Origin: Pelobacter sp.
GTDB taxonomy: Bacteria; Desulfobacterota; Desulfuromonadia; Geobacterales; Pseudopelobacteraceae
Direction: 5' to 3'
DNA length: 64,000 bases
Assembly: GCA_030824515.1 (NCBI GenBank)
Contig: JAVBXN010000011.1
Coordinates: 1 to 64,000, forward strand
In this document: one piece after another, positions 11,386-21,290 of the stretch
Position numbering within the stretch: the stretch's first letter is position 1
Layout: each line of letters opens with the position of its first letter
The notes under the pieces: generated by a model
The model's input: the letters and a program-made list of their open reading frames with translations, nothing else
What the model was told of the DNA's origin: nothing
Database searches by the model: none
Program-made: the position numbers and the translations under genes

Positions 11386-12804
11386 CTACCCCAATATGAA
11401 TTGCCGGCCGGCGCCCATTACCTCGGCCAGGCGCGCTTCGTTGCTGGCCTCGCCGTAGAGACGCACAACCGGCTCGGTGCCCGACTTGCGGAACAGCATC
11501 CAACTGCCGTCCTCAAGCAAGAGCTTGGTCCCGTCGATCCTGATAACCTCCTTGACTTTCGTCCCGGCGACTTCGGCGGGAACCGCATTGATCTTGCCGG
11601 CATAGACGCTCTCCAGCTCGGGCGACAACTTGAGGTTGTCGCGGCGGGTAACGAAGCGCCCGACTTCGCCATACAAACGCTCCAGCAGTTCGCGGACCGT
11701 CTTTCCTTCGTATGCCACCATCTCGGCCACCAGGAAGCAGGCCAGGATGCCGTCCTTCTCGGGCACATGCCCCCTGATGGTCAAACCGGCGCTCTCCTCG
11801 CCGCCGATCACCAGCTTGTCCTGGCTGATCAGTTCGCCGATATACTTGAAGCCGACCGGCGTTTCGTAAACCGGCACGCCATGTTTTTTGGCGACTGCGT
11901 CGATCAGGTGCGAGGTGGCCACGCTGCGGGCCACGCCCCCCTCCAGCTTGCGGACCCGGATCAGGTAATCCAGCAGCAGCGCAATGATATAGTTGGGCTC
12001 GATGTAGCTGCCGTCGGCGTCGATTATGCCGAAACGGTCGGCGTCGCCGTCAGTGGCCAATCCCAGCCGGATATCCGGGTTGTTCCTGACCAGCGCGATG
12101 AAATCGGGAATGTGCGCCTCGGACGGCTCGGGCGGATGCCCGCCGAAATAGGGGTCGGGACGGTCGTTGATGATGGTGTAGGGGATGCCGCGCTGGCGCA
12201 GCGGCTCGTCCAGGTAGCCGCGGGCGGTGCCGTAGAGCGGATTCAGCGCCACCTGGCCCAGGCGACCGATCATGTCGAAATCGACCTTCTGCTCCAGCGC
12301 CTTCAGGTATTCGCCGCGCGGGTCGATGGTCTCCAGCAGCCCCTGCTGCCCGGCTATTTCAAGCGAAAGTTCCCGGTAACAGGCGCTGCCGAGCATGCGG
12401 TTGGCGCGCTGTTCGATGTCGCTGGTGGTCTCCGGCAAAGCCGGACCGCCCCAGGATGGTGAAAACTTGACGCCGTTGTATTCGGGAGGATTGTGGCTGG
12501 CGGTGAAGTTGATGCCGCCGGCGGCGCCGCGACGCAGGATTTCGAAGGAGATGACCGGCGTGGGGGTGTCACGTTGGCAGAGATAGGCTTTGACACCGGC
12601 TCCGGCCAGCACGCGGGCGGCCGCCTCGACGAAGCGTTGCCCCATGAATCGGGTGTCGCAGCCGATCACGACCCCCTTGTCCTGCTCGCCGGAGGCCTTG
12701 ATGTTGTCGGCTATGGCCTGAATGACGGTCTTGACATTATCGTAGGTGAAATCCTCGCACAAGATTCCGCGCCAACCGGATGTTCCAAAGGCAATTCGCG
12801 TCAT
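11386..12804 (-). CDS. phosphoglucomutase/phosphomannomutase family enzyme
   Basis: Cytoplasmic alpha-D-phosphohexomutase of 472 residues, interconverting hexose 1- and 6-phosphates for glycogen or surface-polysaccharide precursors. The catalytic phosphoserine loop is TASHNPPEYNGVK near residue 105, the metal-binding loop is DGDADRFG near 255, the sugar-binding loop GGEESAGL lies near 335 and the phosphate-binding loop FRKSGTEP near 440. Four-domain length is normal for the family. The N-terminus MTRIAFGTSGWRG is the usual start. Whether glucose or mannose is preferred cannot be decided here. It is the first gene of the minus-strand run leading to Uma2, nifU and nifS. Confidence 0.9.
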   Translation of the reverse strand: MTRIAFGTSGWRGILCEDFTYDNVKTVIQAIADNIKASGEQDKGVVIGCDTRFMGQRFVEAAARVLAGAGVKAYLCQRDTPTPVISFEILRRGAAGGINFTASHNPPEYNGVKFSPSWGGPALPETTSDIEQRANRMLGSACYRELSLEIAGQQGLLETIDPRGEYLKALEQKVDFDMIGRLGQVALNPLYGTARGYLDEPLRQRGIPYTIINDRPDPYFGGHPPEPSEAHIPDFIALVRNNPDIRLGLATDGDADRFGIIDADGSYIEPNYIIALLLDYLIRVRKLEGGVARSVATSHLIDAVAKKHGVPVYETPVGFKYIGELISQDKLVIGGEESAGLTIRGHVPEKDGILACFLVAEMVAYEGKTVRELLERLYGEVGRFVTRRDNLKLSPELESVYAGKINAVPAEVAGTKVKEVIRIDGTKLLLEDGSWMLFRKSGTEPVVRLYGEASNEARLAEVMGAGRQFILG

Positions 12805-12923
12805 TTAATCCCCCATCGGCATAATAGGACAGCTTTAGTCGTGTTAGAGTAATACACATGTGGCCGCCCGTCAAGCGAAACGGTTTCAGTTTTATCTTCA
12901 CTGCACGCTTCCGGTTTAAATAT

Positions 12924-12951
12924 TTGACATGCATGCTTTAAGACATACAAT
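12924..12951 (+). promoter_or_regulatory. sigma-70-type promoter for the DAC-like gene
   Basis: TTGACA (12924-12929) and TACAAT (12946-12951) are separated by 16 bp, a near-consensus pair 63 bp upstream of the ATG at 13015. It lies in the 210-bp divergent gap with pgm. Confidence 0.6.
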
Positions 12952-13014
12952 ACGATACTTCAAAATGATGACAAACAGACGTAAAAGTGAAATCCGAAAG
13001 ATGGAGAGGCCAGC

Positions 13015-14289
13015 ATGCCAATTGCCGTATTCGATGCGATCAGGGGGAATATCTGCTCATTTTTGGGCGGCGCGGTTGTAGACCTGCTACCCGGAGATAC
13101 GGAGCTCGTGGTTGATGAAAAGACCATCCGCGAAATCGTCACCATCGAAGATCGTCCGTACTGTTTCATGGCCCGCCGCCAGGCGCTCTCCTTCACCCGC
13201 AGCGAAGCCGCCTTTTGCCGGGAGTTGCTGACCGCCTTTTCGGGACTGTACAGCGGGTTCAGGCAGGAAGGATATGCAGCCCAGTTCCGCACGGCGCTTC
13301 TGGCCTCGATCATGGACATCACCGTGGCCCGCTCGCTGCGGGGCGACCACCGCAAAGGTTTCTGGCCGATCCAGCAACTGATCCAGCTGCTGAAGAATCT
13401 TTCCTACCAGCACTACGAGGGGGAGCCGGCCACGACCGGCTTCATAGTTCACCGCACCACGCTCCCGCTGATGCGCAAGCTGGTGCGGGAACGGCACCAC
13501 ACACTGATTCCCCTGCAACCGCACGAGGATATTTCCCCCAACTTTTTTGACAACCCCCTGCCCTACCGCTTCGTTGACGGCACCAATCTCTTCTTTATCG
13601 CCAATATCCAGATGCAGGTGACCGGCGTGCTCCGTACCTCCCCGACCGTGGTGCACACCGACATTGAACTTTTGACCCAGCGGGAAATCTTTTCCATGGT
13701 CAGGCGCGCTGGCCGGGGGGCCTTCGCCGTGACGGTCAACGATGTCTCCGAAATCGAGGTACTGACCAGCCCGGCCAAGCTGTTGGTGCGCCGCAAGGGT
13801 GCCTGGACCATCTTTGACCCTGATATCTACCGCTCGTTTCTGGCGGGAAGCATCGACACGGAATCCATCGATGAGCTGCTCTGGACGGTCTACGCCCTTT
13901 CCAAGAAACGGCACGGCACGGTTATCCTGATCTATAACCAGGGGGCGCGCAAGCTGGCTCAGCTGAAAAAAGGATCGGTGGGGGGAGATGATCCGATCGG
14001 TCGTCTCCTGATCAGTCGCGTCAAGAGGCGGACCATCGGCGACCTGAAGAGGAGCGGGATTCTGCTGCGCATCCTGTCGGCCGACGGCATGACGGTCTTC
14101 AACAAGTCAGGCCGGCTGATGGAGACAGCATTCATCTTCGATACGTCCCACGCCCGGGAGGTAGTCACGGGCGGTGGACGGACGACGGCCGCCAGCGCCG
14201 CGTCATTTTTCGGCAAGGTTATCAAGGTTTCCCAGGACGGACCGATTGAGCTCTACCAGGACGGACAGCTGATCTATCGCTTCGGGTAA
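13015..14289 (+). CDS. diadenylate cyclase-like (DAC/DisA_N) domain protein with altered motifs
   Basis: A 424-residue soluble protein. Residues about 285-420 resemble the DisA_N/DAC domain: KKRHGTVILIY matches the opening strand, SADGMTVF (Asp357) sits where DAC enzymes have DGA, and GGGRTTAAS (386-394) sits where they have GTRHRAA, followed by the usual KVIKVSQDGPIELYQDG. Thus DGA reads DGM and RHR reads RTT. The N-terminal 280 residues look like a separate sensor region (compare the DACNV-type domain described near DAC domains), but I cannot assign it firmly. A GGAGAGG site precedes the ATG. It probably binds or makes a nucleotide, though c-di-AMP synthesis by the standard mechanism is doubtful. 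It stands alone between pgm and valS. Confidence 0.6.
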   Translation: MPIAVFDAIRGNICSFLGGAVVDLLPGDTELVVDEKTIREIVTIEDRPYCFMARRQALSFTRSEAAFCRELLTAFSGLYSGFRQEGYAAQFRTALLASIMDITVARSLRGDHRKGFWPIQQLIQLLKNLSYQHYEGEPATTGFIVHRTTLPLMRKLVRERHHTLIPLQPHEDISPNFFDNPLPYRFVDGTNLFFIANIQMQVTGVLRTSPTVVHTDIELLTQREIFSMVRRAGRGAFAVTVNDVSEIEVLTSPAKLLVRRKGAWTIFDPDIYRSFLAGSIDTESIDELLWTVYALSKKRHGTVILIYNQGARKLAQLKKGSVGGDDPIGRLLISRVKRRTIGDLKRSGILLRILSADGMTVFNKSGRLMETAFIFDTSHAREVVTGGGRTTAASAASFFGKVIKVSQDGPIELYQDGQLIYRFG

Positions 14290-14322
14290 TCCAGACCGCG
14301 GATTATGATTCCAAGTGCAGGC

Positions 14323-14352
14323 TTGACCTTGATCGGACAACAGTAGTATATG
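14323..14352 (+). promoter_or_regulatory. candidate sigma-70 promoter for valS
   Basis: TTGACC (14323-14328) and TATATG (14347-14352) are spaced by 18 bp, ending 33 bp before the valS ATG. An AAAAGGA ribosome-binding site follows. No T-box-like leader is visible in the 96-bp gap. Confidence 0.4.
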
Positions 14353-14385
14353 TTTTAGCCCAGAATATTATCAAAAGGACTATGC

Positions 14386-17112
14386 ATGACCAGAGAACTA
14401 GCCAAGGGGTACGAACCCCACAACGTTGAAAAGAGATGGTACGCCGAATGGGAGAGCAAGGGCTACTTCCACGCCGCCGCCACATCCGATAAGAAACCTT
14501 ATTCAATAGTGATCCCGCCCCCCAACGTGACCGGCGCGCTGCACATGGGGCATGCCTTGAACAACACGCTGCAGGATATCCTCTGCCGCTGGAAGCGGAT
14601 GCAGGGTTACAACGTCCTCTGGATGCCGGGTACCGACCATGCCGGCATCGCCACCCAGAACGTGGTCGAGCGCCAGCTGGCGGCCGAGGGCAAGGACCGC
14701 CACGACCTGGGACGCGAGGAATTCATCGAGCGGGTCTGGAAGTGGAAGGCCGAATCGGGCGGACAGATCATAGGCCAGCTCAAGCGGCTGGGAGCTTCCT
14801 GCGACTGGGAGCGCGAACGTTTCACCATGGACGAGGGGCTATCCAAGGCGGTCCGCACCGTGTTCGTCAAACTGTACGAGGATGGCCTGATCTACCGCGA
14901 CAACCGCCTGATCAACTGGTGCCCGCGCTGCCACACCGCGCTGTCGGACATCGAGGTCGAGCACGAGGACAAGAAGGGGCACCTCTGGCACATCCGCTAC
15001 CCGGTGGCCGGGGAGCCGGGCAAGTACGTGGTGGTGGCCACCACCCGCCCCGAGACGATGCTGGGGGATACCGCCGTGGCGGTGCACCCGGAGGACGAAC
15101 GCTACAAGCATCTGATCGGCAAGAAAGTGGTGCTGCCGCTGATCGGCCGCGAGATACCGGTGGTGGCCGACGACTACGTCGAGCTGGAGTTCGGCACCGG
15201 CGTGGTCAAGATCACCCCGGCCCACGACTTCAACGACTTCGAGGTCGGCCTGCGCCACGGCCTGGACAAGATCAACGTGCTGGACGAATCGGGCGTCATC
15301 AACGCCGCCGGCCACCAGTACGAGGGCATGGACCGCTTTGCCGCCCGCGCCCGCATCGTGGCCGAACTGGAAGAGGCCGGGCTGCTGGAGAAGATCGACG
15401 ATCACGCCATGTCGGTGGGGGGTTGCTACCGCTGCAAGACCGTGGTGGAGCCCTACCTGTCGCTGCAGTGGTACGTCAAGGTGGCGCCGCTGGCCGAGCG
15501 GGCCCTGGACGCGGTAAAATCCGGCCAGACCCGCATCCTGCCCAAACAGTGGGAAAACACCTACTACGACTGGATGGAAAATATCCGCGACTGGTGCATC
15601 TCGCGCCAGATCTGGTGGGGGCACCGCATCCCGGCCTGGTTCTGCGACCACTGCGACGGCGTCACCGTGGCGATGGAGGCACCCGGCAAATGCAGCAAGT
15701 GCGGCAGCGACGAGATCCGCCAGGAAACCGACGTGCTGGACACCTGGTTCTCCTCGGCGCTGTGGCCCTTCTCGACCATGGGGTGGCCGGACCAGACAGA
15801 AGAGCTGAAGACCTTCTACCCCACCGCCTGCCTGGTGACCGGTTTCGACATCCTCTTCTTCTGGGTGGCCCGCATGATGATGATGGGGCTGCACTTCATG
15901 GACCAGGTGCCGTTCAAGGATGTCTACATCCACGCCCTGGTGCGCGACGCCCAGGGGCAGAAGATGTCCAAGTCCAAGGGCAATGTGATCGATCCGCTGA
16001 CGATCATCGAACAGTACGGCACCGACGCCTTCCGTTTCACCCTGGCCGCCTTCGCGGCCCAGGGTCGCGACATCAAGCTGGCCGAGGAACGCATTGCCGG
16101 CTACCGCAACTTCTGCAACAAGGTCTGGAACGCGGCCCGTTTCACGATGATGAACCTGGAGGGCTTCGATCCGGACGCGGTCAGCTTCGACAGCCTGGAG
16201 TTTTCCCAGGGTGACAAGTGGATCCTGCACCGCCTGAACGAGACCGCCCGCACCCTGGACGAGACCCTGAGCGGCTATCGCTACAACGAAAGCGCCATGG
16301 CGCTCTACCAGTTCACCTGGAGCGAGTTCTGCGACTGGTACCTGGAACTCTCCAAGCAGGACCTCTACAACGGTACGCCCGAGCGCAAGCAGACTGCCCA
16401 GTTCGTGCTCTGGTACACGCTGGAAAACCTGCTGCGCCTCTTGCACCCCTTCATGCCTTTCATCACCGAGGAGATCTGGCAGGCCCTGCCGGGGACTGTA
16501 GGGGCGATGCCTTGCGCTCGCCCGCCTTTGGGTGGCGATATCGAAGAGGGCACCCGCAAGGGGATGCCCCTACAAACCATTATGCACGCTGAATATCCAA
16601 AATATTGCGACCAGCGTTCCTTCCCGGAAGCGGCAGCGGACATGGAGAAGGTGATGGCGGTCATCAGCGGCATCCGCAACATCCGCGGCGAGATGGAAGT
16701 GCCTCCCTCGAAACAGATCGCGGTGATCCTCTCCTGCGGCTCGGAGGAGAGCCGGCTGCTGATGAAGCACAACGAAGGCGCGATCATCAGCCTGGCCCGC
16801 ATCTCCGACCTGGCGATCGGCAGCGGCCTGGAGAAACCGGAGGACGCCTCGATCCAGGTGGCCGGCGATGTGCAGATCTTCGTCCCTCTCAAGGGACTGG
16901 TCAACGTCGAGGAAGAGGAAAAACGCCTGTTGAAGGAGATCGGCAAGATCGACAAGGAGATCGAGATGTTCTCCAAAAAGCTCTCCAGCCCGGCCTTCGT
17001 GGACCGCGCCCCGGCCGAGGTGGTCGAGAAGGAGCGCCAGAAGCTGGCCGAGGTGACCGGCAAGAAGCAGGTTCTGGAAGAGAGCCTGGACAAGATCAGG
17101 AAGTTGAAATAA
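14386..17112 (+). CDS. valS: valyl-tRNA synthetase
   Basis: Class Ia synthetase charging tRNA-Val, 908 residues. The HIGH motif appears as HMGH (PPPNVTGALHMGHAL, about 45-59) and the KMSKS loop as GQKMSKSKGNV near 525. A Zn-type CDHC...CSKC pair lies near 420-445, and the C-terminal 65 residues form the usual coiled-coil arm. The editing CP1 domain spans about 190-400. Residues about 705-730, within the anticodon-binding region between EEIWQALPG and IMHAEYPKY, are encoded by a 78-bp palindromic element absent from normal ValRS; the frame is kept. The rest is intact, so the enzyme is presumably functional with a surface loop. Confidence 0.97.
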   Translation: MTRELAKGYEPHNVEKRWYAEWESKGYFHAAATSDKKPYSIVIPPPNVTGALHMGHALNNTLQDILCRWKRMQGYNVLWMPGTDHAGIATQNVVERQLAAEGKDRHDLGREEFIERVWKWKAESGGQIIGQLKRLGASCDWERERFTMDEGLSKAVRTVFVKLYEDGLIYRDNRLINWCPRCHTALSDIEVEHEDKKGHLWHIRYPVAGEPGKYVVVATTRPETMLGDTAVAVHPEDERYKHLIGKKVVLPLIGREIPVVADDYVELEFGTGVVKITPAHDFNDFEVGLRHGLDKINVLDESGVINAAGHQYEGMDRFAARARIVAELEEAGLLEKIDDHAMSVGGCYRCKTVVEPYLSLQWYVKVAPLAERALDAVKSGQTRILPKQWENTYYDWMENIRDWCISRQIWWGHRIPAWFCDHCDGVTVAMEAPGKCSKCGSDEIRQETDVLDTWFSSALWPFSTMGWPDQTEELKTFYPTACLVTGFDILFFWVARMMMMGLHFMDQVPFKDVYIHALVRDAQGQKMSKSKGNVIDPLTIIEQYGTDAFRFTLAAFAAQGRDIKLAEERIAGYRNFCNKVWNAARFTMMNLEGFDPDAVSFDSLEFSQGDKWILHRLNETARTLDETLSGYRYNESAMALYQFTWSEFCDWYLELSKQDLYNGTPERKQTAQFVLWYTLENLLRLLHPFMPFITEEIWQALPGTVGAMPCARPPLGGDIEEGTRKGMPLQTIMHAEYPKYCDQRSFPEAAADMEKVMAVISGIRNIRGEMEVPPSKQIAVILSCGSEESRLLMKHNEGAIISLARISDLAIGSGLEKPEDASIQVAGDVQIFVPLKGLVNVEEEEKRLLKEIGKIDKEIEMFSKKLSSPAFVDRAPAEVVEKERQKLAEVTGKKQVLEESLDKIRKLK
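16497..16574 (+). repeat. 78-bp palindromic element inserted in frame in valS
   Basis: Two 27-nt arms (16497-16523 beginning TGTAGGGGCGATGCC, and 16548-16574 ending GGGATGCCCCTACA) are inverted copies matching at 20 of 27 positions, with outer 9 bp identical. The spacer is 24 nt. The element is exactly 26 codons long, contains no stop in the valS frame, and adds Gly/Pro/Arg-rich residues to the protein. It resembles protein-coding palindromic elements (compare the Rickettsia RPE type) and intergenic TGTAGGGGC-type repeats. Confidence 0.85.
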
Positions 17113-17148
17113 CTATCCTTTGAGATGGATGGCTGAAAGGGACAACAC

Positions 17149-17496
17149 TTGAGCTCGTTCGACTTTTCATTTGCACAAAAACTTGCCGATAGCGATAAAA
17201 TCGCTTTTAAACGCCATGCCGTCATGCGTATGCAAGAACGTGGTATTCGCGCAGACGATGTCAAGCTGATACTATTGATGGGAGAGGTTATTGAAGAATA
17301 TGCATATGACCATCCCCTGCCGAGTGCTTTAATATTGGGTGTAACGCTGGCCCAACGTCCACTTCACGCAGTGGTTGCTGTTGATTCAACCGATGGTGGA
17401 ATGTTGTGGGTTATTACCGTATATGAACCTGATTTGCGTAATTGGGATCATGATTTAAAAACAAGGAGAAACAACGATGTTGTGTCCATTGTGTAA
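17149..17496 (+). CDS. DUF4258 protein, likely toxin of a toxin-antitoxin pair
   Basis: A 115-residue protein starting at TTG with a GAAAGGG site upstream. Landmarks FKRHAVMRMQERGI and the terminal VITVYEPDLRNWDHD are typical of DUF4258, a small family related to RelE/MqsR-type toxins. The next gene, a YgiT-type zinc-finger protein, overlaps its end by 20 bp, the standard order for these pairs. The local base composition is clearly AT-richer than valS and nadK on either side, consistent with horizontal arrival. RNase activity is inferred, not shown. Confidence 0.75.
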   Translation: MSSFDFSFAQKLADSDKIAFKRHAVMRMQERGIRADDVKLILLMGEVIEEYAYDHPLPSALILGVTLAQRPLHAVVAVDSTDGGMLWVITVYEPDLRNWDHDLKTRRNNDVVSIV

Positions 17497-17707
17497 AGGT
17501 AATATGGAAAAAAGCGTTGCCAATCTTCCGTATCGTCTGTCGGAAAGAAATCTGGTGGTTTTGGTGAATGTGCCGGCGTTGGTATGTGAACAATGCGGTG
17601 ACGAATATATTGAGATTGATGTCGTGCGCAACGTTGAGAAGGTACTTGAAAGAGTGCGTGGCGATGGAATCAGCATGGGATTTGTGGAGTATGCTCTCGC
17701 GGCATGA
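17477..17707 (+). CDS. YgiT-type zinc-finger protein, likely antitoxin
   Basis: A 76-residue protein with two CxxC pairs (MLCPLCKG and CEQCGDEY) forming the YgiT-type zinc finger seen at the N-terminus of MqsA. The helix-turn-helix half of MqsA is missing, so it is a short-form antitoxin. It follows and overlaps the DUF4258 gene, preceded by a strong AAGGAG site. It probably neutralises that protein; self-repression through DNA binding is uncertain without the HTH. The 148 bp after it, up to nadK, hold no gene I can support. Confidence 0.8.
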   Translation: MLCPLCKGNMEKSVANLPYRLSERNLVVLVNVPALVCEQCGDEYIEIDVVRNVEKVLERVRGDGISMGFVEYALAA

Positions 17708-17855
17708 GCGTAGCCAGCCGGGTAGTTGGGTCGGATGCGTTGAGAATAAAGCGACACCTCTGGTTGCTGCGAACATCGAACTGACACGACTAAGCTTGTT
17801 GTAGAAGAGTTACTTGCTATTTATCTACAGTTGAGACAAACAGGAAAGAAAACTC

Positions 17856-18719
17856 ATGCATCTCAAGAGTGTCGCCATATTCGCCAAGAGGCACGACCCC
17901 CGCTGCCAGGTGGTCGCCGATGACCTGATTAACTGGCTGGAAGAGAAGAACTGCCTGCCTCTGGTGGAAAGCGACCTGGCCCGCCTGATCGGCTATGCCG
18001 GGGCCTTCAGCGACGAAGATATCCGCGAGCAGGCCGAACTGGTGGTGGTGCTGGGGGGGGACGGCACGCTGATTTCGGTGGCGCGCCTCTTCAGCGGCAA
18101 GGATGTCCCGATCGTCGGCGTCAACCTGGGAAGCCTCGGCTTTCTGACCGAGGTTACGGTGGAGGAACTCTATCCGCTGCTGGATCGCTGCCTGAGGGGT
18201 GAGCCGCGGGTTTCCGAGCGGATGATGCTGGAAGTCACCGTCTGCCGCGAGGACCAGGAGATCGAGAAGTGCCATGTGCTGAACGACATGGTCATCAACA
18301 AGGGGGCCCTGGCCCGCATCGTCGATCTGGAGACCAAGGTCAACCGCCATTTCCTGACCACCTACAAGGCGGACGGGCTGATCATATCCACGCCGACCGG
18401 ATCCACCGGCTACTCCATGTCCGCCGGCGGCCCGATCATCCACCCGCTGATGAGCTGCATCGTGATCACGCCGATCTGCCCGCACACGTTGACCAACCGA
18501 CCGATCGTGGTCACCGACGAATCGATCATCTCGATCACGATCGCCTCGTCCTTCGACGAGAAGGTTTACCTGACCCTGGATGGCCAGGTCGGCTTCAAAC
18601 TGATGCAGGGTGACACGATCGAGGTGCGCAAGGCGCTCAAGACCACCTCGCTGGTCATGTCCAAAGAACGCGATTATTTCGAGATTCTACGGACCAAACT
18701 CAAATGGGGAGAACGCTGA
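17856..18719 (+). CDS. nadK: NAD kinase
   Basis: ATP-dependent NAD kinase (also called ppnK), 287 residues, making NADP in the cytoplasm. The nucleotide-binding motif LGGDGTLISVARLF lies near 65 and the second conserved motif TPTGSTGYSMSAGGPI near 180, both intact. The start is an ATG preceded by AGGAAAG. recN begins 6 bp after its stop, a neighbour order found in many bacteria, so the two genes are probably cotranscribed. Confidence 0.95.
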   Translation: MHLKSVAIFAKRHDPRCQVVADDLINWLEEKNCLPLVESDLARLIGYAGAFSDEDIREQAELVVVLGGDGTLISVARLFSGKDVPIVGVNLGSLGFLTEVTVEELYPLLDRCLRGEPRVSERMMLEVTVCREDQEIEKCHVLNDMVINKGALARIVDLETKVNRHFLTTYKADGLIISTPTGSTGYSMSAGGPIIHPLMSCIVITPICPHTLTNRPIVVTDESIISITIASSFDEKVYLTLDGQVGFKLMQGDTIEVRKALKTTSLVMSKERDYFEILRTKLKWGER

Positions 18720-18725
18720 CGCCCC

Positions 18726-20393
<1,668 letters not shown>

Positions 20394-20446
20394 CCCCCAC
20401 CCCCGTCTACACCTCACTTGCAGTCGTACGACAGGCTGTTATTTAT

Positions 20447-20632
20447 ACTGATAACTGCATTTACTCACGCAACGGCGCAACGAACGCGACGAAATTCCGA
20501 TACTTGAAAGAATTTATAACCTCACCAATCAGATAAACTATGTTTTAGGTTAACTGTTTGATTTTACTTTGCGTCGTCGCCTAGAGGCGCCTACTTTTGG
20601 TGCGTTCGTCGCGTGAAACTGCTTTTTTCCAG
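20447..20632. repeat. long imperfect inverted-repeat element, copy 1
   Basis: A roughly 185-bp intergenic element between recN and a transposase remnant. Left-arm sequence (CACGC...CGAACGCGACGAA, about 20466-20493) is mirrored by right-arm sequence (GTGCGTTCGTCGCGTG, about 20600-20615). The core carries TAGAGGCGCCTACTTTTGG (20583-20601), which closely matches TAGAAGCGCCTACTTCTGG in a second element at 53154-53325. No open reading frame of note. Confidence 0.6.
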
Positions 20633-20637
20633 GTTCA

Positions 20638-20958
20638 TTATTCCATGCAGCGGAAACAGGAACCGGCCCTTTCCCAGGGGACGCTAATGCGATTGGTGCC
20701 GCAGGTTTTGCACAGCGTCACCGGTATCACAGCCGAGATGTGGAAGCGCATGTTCAGCAGATCATCGTGCTGCCAGCAGCCCTTGTTCGCTCCGACCCGG
20801 ACAGCCGCCCCTCCGCAGACCGGGCAGCAGAATTCGGCGCAGCTGCTGGCCGCGATTTCAAGCCGCAGGTGACGGGCTTTGCTGTCCAGAACGGCATTGG
20901 AAATGCGCCATTGCGACGAGAGTCCAAGGATCGATGAATAGAGCGATTTGTCGGGCAT
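20638..20958 (-). pseudogene. truncated ISL3-family transposase, N-terminal fragment
   Basis: A 106-residue remnant covering only the N-terminal zinc-binding region of an ISL3-type (IS204/IS1001/IS1165) transposase: SLYSSILGLSSQWRI, CPVCGG (first zinc pair), GCWQHDDLLNMRF, then CKTCG and ISVPWERAGS. Intact ISL3 transposases continue for some 300 more residues with a DDE domain; here the frame ends about where the HTH should start, at the edge of a repeat element. No terminal inverted repeats were recognised. It is a decayed insertion and presumably inactive. Confidence 0.7.
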
Positions 20959-21290
20959 GGCATGGACCACCGAATAATTAGTACCGCGTGAAGGGAAAAC
21001 CGTCTCTGTGCGCCATTTGGATTACAATTATTGTACCATCCGAGCCAACCTGACATAACAGACTGTTTTTACATGCTTCCCACCTAACAGAGCCCCGCCC
21101 GCCAGAGACCTTGGATGTATCATTTTCTTACAGCGGAATAGCTCCTTCATCGTCCCGATGCCGGTCGCCATCGTCCATGCATGGCAAAAGCAATTTTTCC
21201 GTACCTGCAAATATCTTTGCAGAGACCAGCCGATCACGCTATAGTATCCACGCTGCAGCGGCGGCGTACGAGAACCAGTGCGGAGGTACA
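20959..21290. other. 332-bp region with no recognised gene
   Basis: Between the transposase remnant and the histidine kinase gene. It contains only short frames without family resemblance and some AT-rich sequence that may hold the kinase promoter; I could not identify a convincing -35/-10 or -24/-12 pair. Part of it may be left-over insertion-sequence DNA. Confidence 0.4.

Noticed and set aside
14290-14385. Possible T-box or other leader regulating valS
   Set aside because: The gap is only 96 bp and lacks T-box consensus or a terminator-like hairpin.
14742-16446. Long open frames inside valS, 490 codons on the plus strand (14742-16214) and 535 on the minus strand (14839-16446)
   Set aside because: They lie wholly within valS in GC-rich sequence where third-position G/C suppresses stops; their translations are Arg/Gly/His-rich with no domain resemblance.
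17708-17855. Possible tRNA or small RNA gene between the YgiT-type gene and nadK
   Set aside because: No cloverleaf or clear promoter-terminator arrangement could be found by eye.
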